A DNA stretch of 64,000 bases from Parasphingopyxis sp. CP4 (lineage in GTDB: Bacteria; Pseudomonadota; Alphaproteobacteria; Sphingomonadales; Sphingomonadaceae): positions 2,358,001-2,422,000 of the forward strand of contig NZ_CP051130.1 in the NCBI RefSeq assembly GCF_013378055.1. Direction: 5' to 3'. Below are positions 34,780 through 44,577 of the stretch, one piece after another. The stretch's first letter is position 1; every line of letters begins with the position of its first letter. Below the pieces are notes generated by a model. The model was not told the DNA's origin. It did not search any database and worked only from the letters and a program-made list of their open reading frames with translations. The position numbers and the translations under genes are program-made.

Positions 34780-34815
34780 TCCGGCCCGACCAAATTCGTT
34801 CGAGGAGCTGACACA

Positions 34816-35241
34816 ATGACCATTCGTCCATTTCTTGTGATTGCACCCATTGCCCTGACCCTTGCGGCCTGTGGCGGCGGCGAGGCCGGTGAGTCAGTGG
34901 ATGCCGATAGCGATGCGCAAAGCGCTGAATCGATCCCAATGCCCGATTGGTTGCCTGAGGATTTCCCGGTGCCGGACGATTTCATTGCCGAAAGTGATCG
35001 GCAATTCGGTGCATCCACCTATATGTTGCGCGGGCGCACGGCGACACCGCTGGAAGGCCTGTATGAGCAATATGCCGAAGACCTGACAGTACAGGGTTTT
35101 GAAGTGCGTCAGACGCCGGAACTGGTCGAACAGGATCTCGTTTTTTTCAACGGTAATGGTTGGGAAGACAGCACTGTGCGGATCATCGATTCGGGTGACC
35201 ATCGCACCCTGGAAATTGGATTGAGCCGCGTTCCGAGCTAG
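34816..35241 (+). CDS. Small lipoprotein of unknown function
   Basis: A 141-residue predicted lipoprotein with the lipobox ALTLAAC (cysteine at residue 19). After an acidic linker the domain begins SIPMPDWLPEDFPVPDDF, and it continues with YMLRGRTATPLEGLYEQYAEDLTVQ and a C-terminal RTLEIGLSRVPS. I recognise no family. It follows the S41 protease by 36 bases on the same strand, and both are lipoproteins, so a shared periplasmic role is possible. Confidence 0.65.
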   Translation: MTIRPFLVIAPIALTLAACGGGEAGESVDADSDAQSAESIPMPDWLPEDFPVPDDFIAESDRQFGASTYMLRGRTATPLEGLYEQYAEDLTVQGFEVRQTPELVEQDLVFFNGNGWEDSTVRIIDSGDHRTLEIGLSRVPS

Positions 35242-35350
35242 ACATAATTGCTGCGCAACATGGATTGCATGGTTGGCAAGCCTTGTCAGTTGACCCGCCT
35301 CCCGTCAGCGCGCGATACGGGCGCAAGAACCAGATTTGGAGGCGAGGCGA

Positions 35351-35788
35351 ATGACCGACACAGCAGAGAAGATCGAACGCAGCGGCCAATGCCTGTGCGG
35401 CGCGGTGAAGATCACGGCCAAGGCGGACGGCCATGGGGTTGGCAGCTGCCATTGCACCATGTGTCGCCGCTGGGGCAGCGGACCGTTCATGGATCTGGAC
35501 TGCGGCACGGATGTCGTGATCGAGGGCGATGAGCACATCACACGCTACCAGTCATCCGATTGGGCCGAGCGCGCTTTTTGTGCGCAATGCGGAACCAATC
35601 TCTTCTATCGGCTGAAGGAAACCGATTATCACATCGTCTCGGTCGGCCTGTTCGAGCCGGAGGATGAGATGGCGCTGAAGATGGAAGTGTTCATCGACGA
35701 AAAGCCCGATTTCTATAGCTTTGCTGGCGATGCCCAGAAGCTGACCGGTGCGGAGTTGTTCGCCATGATGCAGGGCCAGTCGGAATGA
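35351..35788 (+). CDS. GFA/CENP-V family zinc protein 2
   Basis: A 145-residue GFA-family protein with the zinc motifs CLCGAV, CHCTMCRRWGSG and FCAQCGTNLFYR. Like gene 26268-26684 it shares only the fold with formaldehyde-activating enzyme. The start at 35351 has GGAGGCGAG upstream. A globin gene begins three bases after its stop, so the two are almost certainly cotranscribed and probably translationally coupled. Confidence 0.88.
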   Translation: MTDTAEKIERSGQCLCGAVKITAKADGHGVGSCHCTMCRRWGSGPFMDLDCGTDVVIEGDEHITRYQSSDWAERAFCAQCGTNLFYRLKETDYHIVSVGLFEPEDEMALKMEVFIDEKPDFYSFAGDAQKLTGAELFAMMQGQSE

Positions 35789-35791
35789 GGA

Positions 35792-36196
35792 ATGACTGAG
35801 CTCGCATCCGATAGCGATGCCATGATGGCGCTGCTCGAAGCGGCGGGGGAGCGCGAGATCGATATCGTGCCGCTTGTTTTTGATCGCTTCTTTGCGCGCC
35901 ATCCGGAAACCCGGGAGCTGTTCCCCAATCTCGAAGCGGCAGCCGGTCGCATGGTCAATGAAACGCTTGAAGCGCTGGTCGGCCTTGCCGACGAAGCCTG
36001 GTGGGTCGACACCACGATCATCAATTTTGTCGACCTCCACCGCAATTTCGGCACGATCAGCGAAGCGCACTGGCATGACTGGATCGACATGACGATCGAT
36101 ACGCTTGCCGAAGCCGGTGGCGACGAGGCTGCGGCCATTAGCAAGCCCGCATGGCAAGCCCAGGCCGCGCGGATGAAAGCCATGATCGACGCCTGA
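35792..36196 (+). CDS. Bacterial globin
   Basis: A 134-residue single-domain globin. The pattern VFDRFFARHPETRELFPNL near residues 29-47 and the proximal histidine H83 in FVDLHRNFG fit a heme globin. It is too short and differs from flavohemoglobin, and no reductase domain follows. It starts three bases after the GFA gene and is followed by a terminator. Members may bind oxygen or nitric oxide, but this one is uncharacterised. Confidence 0.8.
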   Translation: MTELASDSDAMMALLEAAGEREIDIVPLVFDRFFARHPETRELFPNLEAAAGRMVNETLEALVGLADEAWWVDTTIINFVDLHRNFGTISEAHWHDWIDMTIDTLAEAGGDEAAAISKPAWQAQAARMKAMIDA

Positions 36197-36203
36197 GCGG
36201 CCG

Positions 36204-36233
36204 ATGCTGCACAAAAATTGTGCGCAGCATTTT
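36204..36233 (+). terminator. Rho-independent terminator of the GFA-globin pair
   Basis: The stem ATGCTGCACAA (36204-36214) / TTGTGCGCAGCAT (36218-36230) pairs with a two-base bulge and is followed by TTTT. It lies seven bases after the globin stop. Confidence 0.75.
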
Positions 36234-36313
36234 AGTGCAGCATAGCCTGCAGCATTGCGCGCTCCATCGCGACCTTGCTTGCCACTTCGCCCTGCGCCGC
36301 TATGCCGAACGCA

Positions 36314-37069
36314 ATGCCCTATGACCCATTCACCATTGCGCTGGCCTGTCTTGCCGTCTTCATCGTCGGCCTGGCCAAGGGCGGTTTTGCCGGGCTCGGC
36401 GCCTTGGCGACGCCGCTCTTCGCTCTCGCCGTTGCGCCGACCCAGGCCGCCGCGATCCTGTTGCCGATCCTGATCGTCCAGGATGCGGTGAGCGTATGGA
36501 GCTTCCGCAAAAGCTGGAGCCGCTGGGCGGTCGGCTGGATGCTGCCCGGCGCACTGGTCGGCGTGATCTGCGGCTATGCCTTTGCTGCCAGCCTTTCCAT
36601 GGCGGCGGTCACCGGCGCGCTTGGCGTCATCACCCTGGGGTTTGGGCTGTACCGGCTCTGGTTGGAGCGCGGCGGGCGGATCGCAGCGCCTGCCAAATCA
36701 CCGGGCTGGGTCGGCAGCCTGTTTGGCGTGGTCACCGGTTTCACCAGCCAGATCGCTCATGCCGGCGGCCCGCCGATGCAGATGTGGCTGACCCCGCAAA
36801 AAATGCCGCACCTCATGTTCATTGGCACCGGATCGATCCTGTTCGCGACGATCAACTGGATGAAAGTCCCCGCCTATGCCGCGCTTGGCGAATTCACGAC
36901 CGAAAACCTCACCGCATCCGCCATCCTGATGCCGCTGGCGATCGCCAGCACCCTGTTCGGCGTCTGGCTCGTCCGCCGCATCAACCCCGAGCGCTTCTAC
37001 ACGCTTGTCTATATCCTGATGGTGCTGCTCGGCCTCAAGCTGATCTGGGACGGGGTGACCGGGGGTTAG
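36314..37069 (+). CDS. TauE/SafE-type sulfite exporter family membrane protein
   Basis: A 251-residue inner-membrane protein with about eight hydrophobic segments. The first contains AVFIVGLAKGGFAGLGALATPLF, typical of TauE/SafE proteins, and the second half begins SLFGVVTGFTSQIAHAGGPPMQM, the repeated half characteristic of the family. Members export sulfite, sulfoacetate or other anions. I chose the ATG at 36314; in-frame ATGs at 36302 and 36275 are possible, and none has a clear ribosome-binding site. No sulfur genes are adjacent. Confidence 0.85.
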   Translation: MPYDPFTIALACLAVFIVGLAKGGFAGLGALATPLFALAVAPTQAAAILLPILIVQDAVSVWSFRKSWSRWAVGWMLPGALVGVICGYAFAASLSMAAVTGALGVITLGFGLYRLWLERGGRIAAPAKSPGWVGSLFGVVTGFTSQIAHAGGPPMQMWLTPQKMPHLMFIGTGSILFATINWMKVPAYAALGEFTTENLTASAILMPLAIASTLFGVWLVRRINPERFYTLVYILMVLLGLKLIWDGVTGG

Positions 37070-37185
37070 GCAGGAGATCCACCGATCGTCCAAAGCCGTG
37101 ATCCGGATCACTGTCGAACGGGCCGGTATCGCGCATTACGCTCTCCAACAGATCAACCGGCCTTTAGGCCAACAGGAGAGTTTCG

Positions 37186-37374
37186 ATGAAAAAGCAGATC
37201 ACCACTATCGCCCTGGCCCTTACGCTTGGCCTTACCGCTGGCACTGTACAGGCCGGCAATGTCGTTGTGCGCGATACGAGCGGCAGCGACCTTTTGATCG
37301 TCAATAATGGCGATGGCAGCGATTTTCTCGAGGCGATCGGCCTGCGCCGCGTGCATGACTATATCCAGGGCTAG
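37186..37374 (+). CDS. Small secreted protein of unknown function
   Basis: A 62-residue exported peptide. The signal peptide is residues 1-23 (ending GTVQAGN), and the mature part is about 39 residues with VVRDTSGSDLLIVNNGDGSDFLEAIG. It has AGGAGAG as ribosome-binding site, eight bases from the ATG. I recognise no family. The DTSGSD and NGDGSD motifs look like acidic, possibly calcium-binding turns. It stands alone; no terminator is evident. Confidence 0.6.
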   Translation: MKKQITTIALALTLGLTAGTVQAGNVVVRDTSGSDLLIVNNGDGSDFLEAIGLRRVHDYIQG

Positions 37375-37378
37375 CGGT

Positions 37379-37618
37379 TTACGCCTTAGCCGCAGCCGCC
37401 GGCTCCAATATCCGCGGTGTGGCCACGAAGGGCTGGTCGTCCAGCTCGTGCAGGCAATTGAGGATCCGCGTGCGATCGCTCATCAGCCGCACATATTGCG
37501 CATCGCAGCCCGAGATCGGCGTCGGATAGTCGGCGATTTCCTGCTGCAACAATCGGCGCGCCGCGTCGAGCTCCGCCCGCGCCGCTTCCAAAGCCGCTTC
37601 ATATGCTAATTCTGCCAT
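37379..37618 (-). CDS. Small helical protein of unknown function
   Basis: A 79-residue soluble protein, nearly all alpha-helical: an Ala/Glu/Arg-rich helix (YEAALEAARAELDAARRLLQ), a middle segment with SGCDAQYVRLMSDRTRILNCL, and a short tail. It probably forms a coiled coil. It follows the DUF2834 gene by two bases, so it is cotranscribed with it. I recognise no function. Its stop is close to the convergent small secreted protein gene. Confidence 0.6.
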   Translation of the reverse strand: MAELAYEAALEAARAELDAARRLLQQEIADYPTPISGCDAQYVRLMSDRTRILNCLHELDDQPFVATPRILEPAAAAKA

Positions 37619-37620
37619 GG

Positions 37621-37995
37621 TCAGTCTCCGCTTTCTGCCTTTGCCAGCTGTCGCTGCCGCAATAGCAGATAGAGCGCAAAGCCCACAGCGACGCCCGGAA
37701 TGATGCCCAGCGCAAAGCCCACAGCGACGCCCGGAATGATGCCCAGCGCAATGCACCACCCGCCATGCCGGATCCCCATCGACGCGCGCTCATAGAGGAT
37801 CCACGCCGCCAGGATCACCCAGCACGCCAACACATCACTCGAATAACCGCTCGCATAGGGATTAACGAACCCGGCCCCAAACGCCCCGATAATATCCGGC
37901 TCTGCAATCAGCGGCGGGATTACGATGGTGACGAAGACGGTGAGGAAGACGAGCCCGGCGAGGGCGACGATGGTGCGGAAAAGGGGGTCAGTCAT
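37621..37995 (-). CDS. DUF2834-like membrane protein with a recent internal duplication
   Basis: A 124-residue membrane protein with about four hydrophobic segments. It resembles the DUF2834 family in size and helix layout (N-terminal helix, then SSDVLACWVILAAWILYERA). Residues near 82-105 contain a perfect 12-residue tandem duplication, ALGIIPGVAVGF twice, encoded by an exact 36-base repeat. Without the repeat the protein would be 112 residues, the usual length. The insertion lengthens the last membrane region. Function of the family is unknown. Confidence 0.7.
   Translation of the reverse strand: MTDPLFRTIVALAGLVFLTVFVTIVIPPLIAEPDIIGAFGAGFVNPYASGYSSDVLACWVILAAWILYERASMGIRHGGWCIALGIIPGVAVGFALGIIPGVAVGFALYLLLRQRQLAKAESGD
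37674..37745. repeat. Exact 36-base tandem duplication inside the DUF2834-like gene
   Basis: Two identical 36-base units, 37674-37709 and 37710-37745, followed by the first six bases of a third. On the plus strand the unit begins GCGCAAAGCCCACAGCGACG. It is in frame and inserts 12 residues. Confidence 0.95.
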
Positions 37996-38087
37996 GGTGG
38001 GGGCCTTGGGTTTTTGGACGATGGAATGAACGTGCTTCTAGGGGTTGCATAAGCCTAACCCGTCCCGATGAGAAATTGCCCCCGAAC

Positions 38088-38140
38088 ACGCCTAGGCGTA
38101 TAGGCTCTACAGACAGTATAGACCCTATAGGGTTGACAGG
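38088..38140 (+). promoter_or_regulatory. Palindromes and -35-like hexamer upstream of the AT-rich gene
   Basis: ACGCCTAGGCGT (38088-38099) is a perfect 12-base palindrome, and CCCTATAGGG (38123-38132) a perfect 10-base palindrome. GTATAG occurs at 38098 and 38117. TTGACA (38133-38138) directly follows but no strong -10 is seen at 17 bases. The block lies 50-100 bases before the gene at 38190 and looks like an operator. Confidence 0.35.
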
Positions 38141-38189
38141 GCTTCCGCTAAGTGTTACTGCTGTGGTGGAGTGATGGTTAGGAATTGAG

Positions 38190-38750
38190 ATGTCCCATTT
38201 AATCGAAATCCCCAATGATTTGTTCGCGAGATTGCAAAAACAGGCAATTCCGTTGGTCGATACGACGGTTTCAGTGATTGAGCGCGCGCTCGATGCACTC
38301 GAGGACGGTTCCAATACTGGAAAGCGCGAAAATAAATCCGTGATCGAACAAATGTTCGAACCTAGATCACCGCCAGATCTAAAATTTACGGGAATTATTA
38401 GTGCCAAGGTTGCCGGAAAGGCACTTCCGATATCCAAATGCTATTGGAACTCGGTCTTATTGGAGGTGATTCTTGAGGCATGGAGAAGAGGGGCAAGTCG
38501 CGCCGATATTCTCGATTTGATCACAGTTAATAGTCAAACTGGTAAGCGAGAGGATAGCGGATTCAAATATCTCCAGGAGGTTGATATTTCAGTTCAAGGA
38601 CAAGATGCAAACGGCGCTTGGCGGCAGGCCTACCAAATTGCATCGGGCCTCGGAATAGACGTTGAGGTCCACTTCCACTGGCAGAATACCCCCAGCGCCC
38701 AAATGCCAGGCATTCGGGGAGCATTTTTCACAGAAGAATTAGACGTGTAA
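38190..38750 (+). CDS. AT-rich protein of unknown function
   Basis: A 186-residue soluble protein. It begins MSHLIEIPNDLFARLQKQAI, continues with VSVIERALDALEDGS, and after a linker (about residues 40-65) has a C-terminal half with CYWNSVLLEVILEAWRRGA and ending PGIRGAFFTEELDV. The N-terminal 35 residues resemble short helix pairs found in restriction-associated proteins, but I cannot assign a family. Codon use is visibly AT-richer than the neighbours (many A/T third positions), which suggests horizontal transfer. Palindromes precede it and hairpins follow it. Confidence 0.65.
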   Translation: MSHLIEIPNDLFARLQKQAIPLVDTTVSVIERALDALEDGSNTGKRENKSVIEQMFEPRSPPDLKFTGIISAKVAGKALPISKCYWNSVLLEVILEAWRRGASRADILDLITVNSQTGKREDSGFKYLQEVDISVQGQDANGAWRQAYQIASGLGIDVEVHFHWQNTPSAQMPGIRGAFFTEELDV

Positions 38751-38763
38751 TCTGAGATTAGGG

Positions 38764-38864
38764 TTCGCCCCCTTCCACAAGGGGCGAATTTGCCAGCGTT
38801 GCTGGCATCCGCAGGACTGCTGGGATTGGATGTCCATAATCCGAATTCCCAGCAGTCCAAGCTT
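38764..38864. repeat. Cluster of hairpins after the AT-rich gene
   Basis: Three inverted repeats: TTCGCCCCCTT / AAGGGGCGAA (38764-38789, one extra C), GCCAGC-GTT-GCTGGC (38792-38806), and a long imperfect stem GGACTGCTGGGA (38813-38824) / TCCCAGCAGTCC (38850-38861) enclosing ATTGGAT and ATCCGAAT. The first probably terminates the gene; the third is too long for a simple terminator and may mark an element end. Confidence 0.55.
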
Positions 38865-38921
38865 TGTCTGCATCGCACTTAGTGTTCCATTGATCAACTC
38901 ATTGCGCCGCCAAGTCTACCG

Positions 38922-39380
38922 CTACCCACCCCCACTCCACCCATGGCTTAGCAGCTTGATCGTCACCGTGCCCGTCGCGACGACAACCCCGTCTGCGTCC
39001 TGCATCGGGACTTGCGCCACATAGGTTGCGCGGCCGTTGGTCTCCAGGCTCTCCAGCAGGGCATCCAGCTCGGCGTCGCTCAGGCGGTATTCGGCGGTGA
39101 CGTCGCTGGTGGCTGGTCTGTGGAAATCGACGGCGATGTCTTTGACGATCGGGAAGAAGCGTTTCGTGTCGAGGATCGAGATGCCGGGATTGGCGGCGGC
39201 GGCCTCGGCGAGGACGCAGAAGGCGCCGAGATACATGACATTCACATGGTTGGCATTGCCCTCAAGCGGCATCAGCAGCTTCGCATAGCCGCGTTCATGC
39301 TCCAGCGTCCGCATCCCCGTGCGCTCGACAAAGGGCACGCGATAGCCTTGGGTCTGGACGGTATCTGCCTGGGTCTCCAT
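38922..39380 (-). CDS. Hotdog-fold thioesterase (PaaI/DUF4442-like)
   Basis: A 152-residue protein with the hotdog pattern: MPLEGNANHVNVMYLGAFCVLAEAAA (central helix with the conserved N and G), then a strand KRFFPIVKDIAVDFHRPATSDVT. The family hydrolyses acyl-CoA thioesters. The strongly conserved active-site residues vary within this group, so the substrate is unknown. It is followed on the left by the hairpin cluster. Confidence 0.75.
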   Translation of the reverse strand: METQADTVQTQGYRVPFVERTGMRTLEHERGYAKLLMPLEGNANHVNVMYLGAFCVLAEAAAANPGISILDTKRFFPIVKDIAVDFHRPATSDVTAEYRLSDAELDALLESLETNGRATYVAQVPMQDADGVVVATGTVTIKLLSHGWSGGG

Positions 39381-39711
39381 GGGCGGGCTCCTCTCGCTTG
39401 TGGTCGTCCGATCCTATCCGTTTGGGCTGAGCCTGTCGAAGCCTTGTGCTTTTCTTCCTAGACGGATGAAGAACAGAACAGCCCTTCGACAAGCTCAGGG
39501 TAGGCGGTGTTTTGGCGGCGCCATTGCGCCATCAAGAAACGCCGTCATGCTGAACTTGTTTCAGCATCCACCCATCCAAATGTGCAGACAATGCGTGTGG
39601 GACGGTGGACCCTGAAACGAGTTCAGGGTGACGAATAGAGCTTTGTGCTGCGGCGCAGGCCGGAGCACGGCAGGCGGGGGCACTGCGGTGACAGGGGCTG
39701 TCTCTCCTGTG
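39381..39711. repeat. Intergenic region with two inverted repeat pairs
   Basis: No gene is seen in 331 bases. Pair 1: GAGCCTGTCGAAGCC (39429-39443) and CTTCGACAAGCTCAGGG (39484-39500) can pair around about 40 bases. Pair 2: GTCATGCTGAACTTGTTTCA (39542-39561) and CCTGAAACGAGTTCAGGGTG (39611-39630), again inverted. Both are common dispersed elements in sphingomonads. They may help terminate transcripts from both sides. Confidence 0.8.
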
Positions 39712-42032
<2,321 letters not shown>

Positions 42033-42047
42033 TCAGGAGATGGAGGA

Positions 42048-42443
42048 TCAGAGGTGACAATAGCCGGCCCAGACAAAGGCCGCGCCAGCCAGGGTTGCGA
42101 TCGTGCCGCCGATGCGACCGCCAAGGCTGGCCATGGGCCGGGCGATTGACCAGATGATTTGCGGTGCGGCGAGGAACAACAGGCCTTCGATGGCCATGCC
42201 CCAGCCAGTGATGGTGACAAGGATCGAGAGCCAGCCTTCGCCCATGGGATGGGTGAGGGCGATCGCGGTGCCGACGCTGAAGACAAGGATGCCGATCGCG
42301 AAATTGAGCGCGGGTGAGTTTTCCGCATTGGCGATCATCTGGCGAAACCGGTCGGGCGCCGTCAGCATGCCGAGGCCTGCTGCTGCGGCGTAGAGACCGA
42401 TGGCAATGGCGAGGGCGCCGGTGAGATTTCCGATAGCCGTCAT
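42048..42443 (-). CDS. Unknown membrane protein between a TPP riboswitch and thiC
   Basis: A 131-residue protein with four predicted membrane helices (about residues 6-28, 42-62, 72-92 and 105-128). It begins MTAIGNLTGALAIAIGLY and ends AGAAFVWAGYCHL. The ATG at 42443 has GGAG eight bases upstream. I recognise no family. Its position as the first gene after the TPP riboswitch and before thiC suggests a function in uptake or handling of thiamine or its precursors. It is inferred from context only. Confidence 0.65.
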   Translation of the reverse strand: MTAIGNLTGALAIAIGLYAAAAGLGMLTAPDRFRQMIANAENSPALNFAIGILVFSVGTAIALTHPMGEGWLSILVTITGWGMAIEGLLFLAAPQIIWSIARPMASLGGRIGGTIATLAGAAFVWAGYCHL

Positions 42444-42506
42444 GACACAACTCCTTTCCATCTCGTAAGGAGAGTGCGGGGGGCGTGTATCGATCGGCCT
42501 GGCCGC

Positions 42507-42597
42507 TCCCTCCCTCCGCCAGCGTGAACTGGATCAGGTTCTGCGGGTCGTACGGATTTGCACCGCACCTCTCAGCCTAAGGCTCCCCGGGGATGGT
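42507..42597 (-). ncRNA. TPP (THI-box) riboswitch
   Basis: On the minus strand the sequence shows the TPP-riboswitch core: GGGGAGCC, then GGCTGAGA (CTGAGA complement at 42570-42575), GACCC, and the pyrophosphate-sensing GAACCTGATC followed by GTTCACGCTGGCGGAGGGA. This matches the conserved P2-P5 elements. It controls the operon that begins with the membrane-protein gene at 42443. Confidence 0.95.
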
Positions 42598-42636
42598 CAT
42601 CATGTACCGGATCGCGCTTCGCCTGTCTATCGGACC

Positions 42637-43140
42637 TCAGGCGAAAACATCATCGACCTCATGATCTTCAGGCTGGTTGAGATAGGTAACTTTAACGCGC
42701 TTTGATGTCGCGAAATAGAGAGTCCAGATCGTGGCCCATATGATCGACTGCACAAGAGCTCTTGGCCCGTCGGCAAGTATCATCGAAACTGTTTCGAACG
42801 GAGAATATCCCAAAAAGGAACTCGTTATACTGGTTACGCCGAACGGGAACACAAAAGCAGTCATCAAGATTGTTATGCGGGTCAGGAGGATTGTTGAAGG
42901 CCGATATTTCTTGGCAAGCCGATAGGCGACCGTGGTCAACACTATGAACTCGCAGACCAAGAATGTTAGGAGCGATATCGAGAAGAATGTCCAGTTTGAG
43001 ATGTATTGACGGCCCATCTCGGCTGCGCCCCCGATGAGCGCGGAATACACTCTCGTCATGTCGATGAGCAGCGGAAATCCACACCCAAAAATGACGAAAA
43101 CTATCAACCAGCCACCAAAGCCATATAGATCCTGACGCAC
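42637..43140 (-). CDS. DUF2569-like membrane protein
   Basis: A 167-residue membrane protein with about four hydrophobic helices. It begins VRQDLYGFGGWLIVFVIFG, contains a middle helix region with FFSISLLTFLVCEFIVLTTVA, and ends ...WTLYFATSKRVKVTYLNQP. The GFGGWL start and SKRVK.T end are the DUF2569 pattern. No ATG fits; I propose the GTG at 43140 because it has a strong AAGGAG eight bases upstream and leaves the frame intact. Base composition is somewhat more AT-rich than the neighbours. Function unknown. Confidence 0.7.
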   Translation of the reverse strand: MRQDLYGFGGWLIVFVIFGCGFPLLIDMTRVYSALIGGAAEMGRQYISNWTFFSISLLTFLVCEFIVLTTVAYRLAKKYRPSTILLTRITILMTAFVFPFGVTSITSSFLGYSPFETVSMILADGPRALVQSIIWATIWTLYFATSKRVKVTYLNQPEDHEVDDVFA

Positions 43141-43213
43141 CGCCCGCTCTCCTTGAAGAGAAGGATTCAACAAAACCTCTTTTAAATCAAGGTAATATGA
43201 GAAGCGATGCTTG

Positions 43214-44077
43214 CTATGCCGCGAAGCGGGCCGGGATTTCCGGGTCGGATGTGTCGAGCAGCGGGATGCGGCCTTCGGGGAGATCGGCATAAGCGCTGGC
43301 CCAGCGTTCCACCCATTGCGGATCGCGCACCTTGGCCGGGTGATAGCCGGGCATCAATGAGCGCAGCATGGCGGGCGAGGCATGAAAGAAAAAACGCGCG
43401 ACCATGCGATAGAGCCGCAACCGACTGCGGATGCTGCGCCAGCGGCCATCGCGTTTCAGCATGCGCTTATAGCCTTTGCGGCTGCACCAGGCGACGTGAA
43501 AGGAGCCGCGGATCAGGCCCCAGGCCTTGCCCCAATAATCGCCATAGAGATCTTGGTAGAGATCATAGGCGACATTCTTATGTTCGGTTTCTTCCACCAT
43601 ATGCCACAGGACGAGCGAGGAGACGGACCGGTCCGCTCCGGCAAACAGATCGCTGCGCTGGCGGATCAGCCATTCGGTGATACCCATCGTCATCGTCTCG
43701 AAACCTGCCGTGTAAGCGAGCCGCCATTTGAGGCTGTAAGTCTGGAAGCGCTTATAGTCCGCATCCATCTCGTCTTCCGCTTCGGCAAGCTCGGGATAGG
43801 TGCGCTTCAGGATCTCGTTATAGCGCCGATGATTTTGGTAATGCGCGCCTTCCTGCCCGATAAAGCCCTGCACATCGGCTTTGAGATCGGGGTCGGAGAC
43901 ATGCTGCAAGGCTTCGCGCACCGTCTTGATCAAGAACGGTTCGAGATAAGGCATCGCAAGCGAAGCACCATTGGTCATGTGGCTCCATTCGGGTCGTTCG
44001 GAATGCCAGACCGGATCGATGTCCTCGTCGAAGGAAAAGGGGATACGGCGGACAAGGATTTCGGACGTGGCGGTCAT
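43214..44077 (-). CDS. Ferritin-like di-iron protein (PF10118 metal-dependent hydrolase family)
   Basis: A 287-residue protein of the family annotated as predicted metal-dependent hydrolase. The residues show a full di-iron carboxylate pattern in four helices: E46 (PYLEPFL), E76-x-x-H79 (GQEGAHYQNH), E127 (AGFETMTMG) and E163-x-x-H166 (MVEETEHKNVAYD). This E, EXXH, E, EXXH order is that of R2/desaturase/ferritin-type enzymes. It starts at 44077, overlapping the isomerase-like gene by four bases. I infer an oxygen-activating enzyme rather than a hydrolase. Confidence 0.8.
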   Translation of the reverse strand: MTATSEILVRRIPFSFDEDIDPVWHSERPEWSHMTNGASLAMPYLEPFLIKTVREALQHVSDPDLKADVQGFIGQEGAHYQNHRRYNEILKRTYPELAEAEDEMDADYKRFQTYSLKWRLAYTAGFETMTMGITEWLIRQRSDLFAGADRSVSSLVLWHMVEETEHKNVAYDLYQDLYGDYWGKAWGLIRGSFHVAWCSRKGYKRMLKRDGRWRSIRSRLRLYRMVARFFFHASPAMLRSLMPGYHPAKVRDPQWVERWASAYADLPEGRIPLLDTSDPEIPARFAA

Positions 44078-44577
44078 GCGCTTTGCTCCCGGTGACGGTG
44101 ATGCTGCCAAGCGCCCCATACCAGCAAGGCAAAGGCGATATGGACGCCCAGCATTGCCGGCCAACCGGCGAGGAAGATGATATTGTTGATCGTGACATCG
44201 CCCGCAAAAGGCCCGCCACCAAATTCCAGCCCGCGCGTGCCGAACATCGCATTGGCGATCGCGGGTAAAGTGAAAAGCCAGCCAAAGGCAAGCGCCGCCC
44301 AGAAGAGCCAGGCCTGGGCCCGTTCACCAAGCCGGATATAGCCGCCCGCCGCGCCAATCGCGATCAGCATCGTGCCATTGGTGATCCCTTCGAGATGCGC
44401 CATGTTCCATGCGCGACGATCGCTGGGGATATCAACCGGGATGTCGGTGAAAAAGGGCCAGAGATCGATCGCGCCGAGCAGGAAGAAGAAATAGAACCAG
44501 CCGGCAAATACCGACGAGACCAGCAGCCCGATGCCATTGAACACGAGCAGTCCCCTACGTTTTTCGGTGAGCGTCAT
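44074..44577 (-). CDS. Styrene-oxide-isomerase-like membrane protein
   Basis: A 167-residue integral membrane protein with four helices. It is similar in length and pattern to styrene oxide isomerase, a heme-containing membrane enzyme that rearranges epoxides to aldehydes. Key matches: W57-x3-H61-x5-N67-G in RRAWNMAHLEGITNG (the heme-ligand histidine and catalytic asparagine in the isomerase), the later GTRGLEFGGG and a C-terminal AMLGVHIAFALLVWGAW. Overlaps with both neighbours by four bases show translational coupling. Assignment is inferred from these positions. Confidence 0.7.
   Translation of the reverse strand: MTLTEKRRGLLVFNGIGLLVSSVFAGWFYFFFLLGAIDLWPFFTDIPVDIPSDRRAWNMAHLEGITNGTMLIAIGAAGGYIRLGERAQAWLFWAALAFGWLFTLPAIANAMFGTRGLEFGGGPFAGDVTINNIIFLAGWPAMLGVHIAFALLVWGAWQHHRHREQSA

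Noticed and set aside
37674-37745. CRISPR-like repeat.
   Set aside because: Only two units, no spacer, and both are inside a coding frame; it is a tandem duplication. No CRISPR array or cas gene is in the window.
38764-38864. tRNA gene or attachment site suggested by the long stem after the AT-rich gene.
   Set aside because: No cloverleaf or T-loop sequence can be drawn, and no integrase is near.
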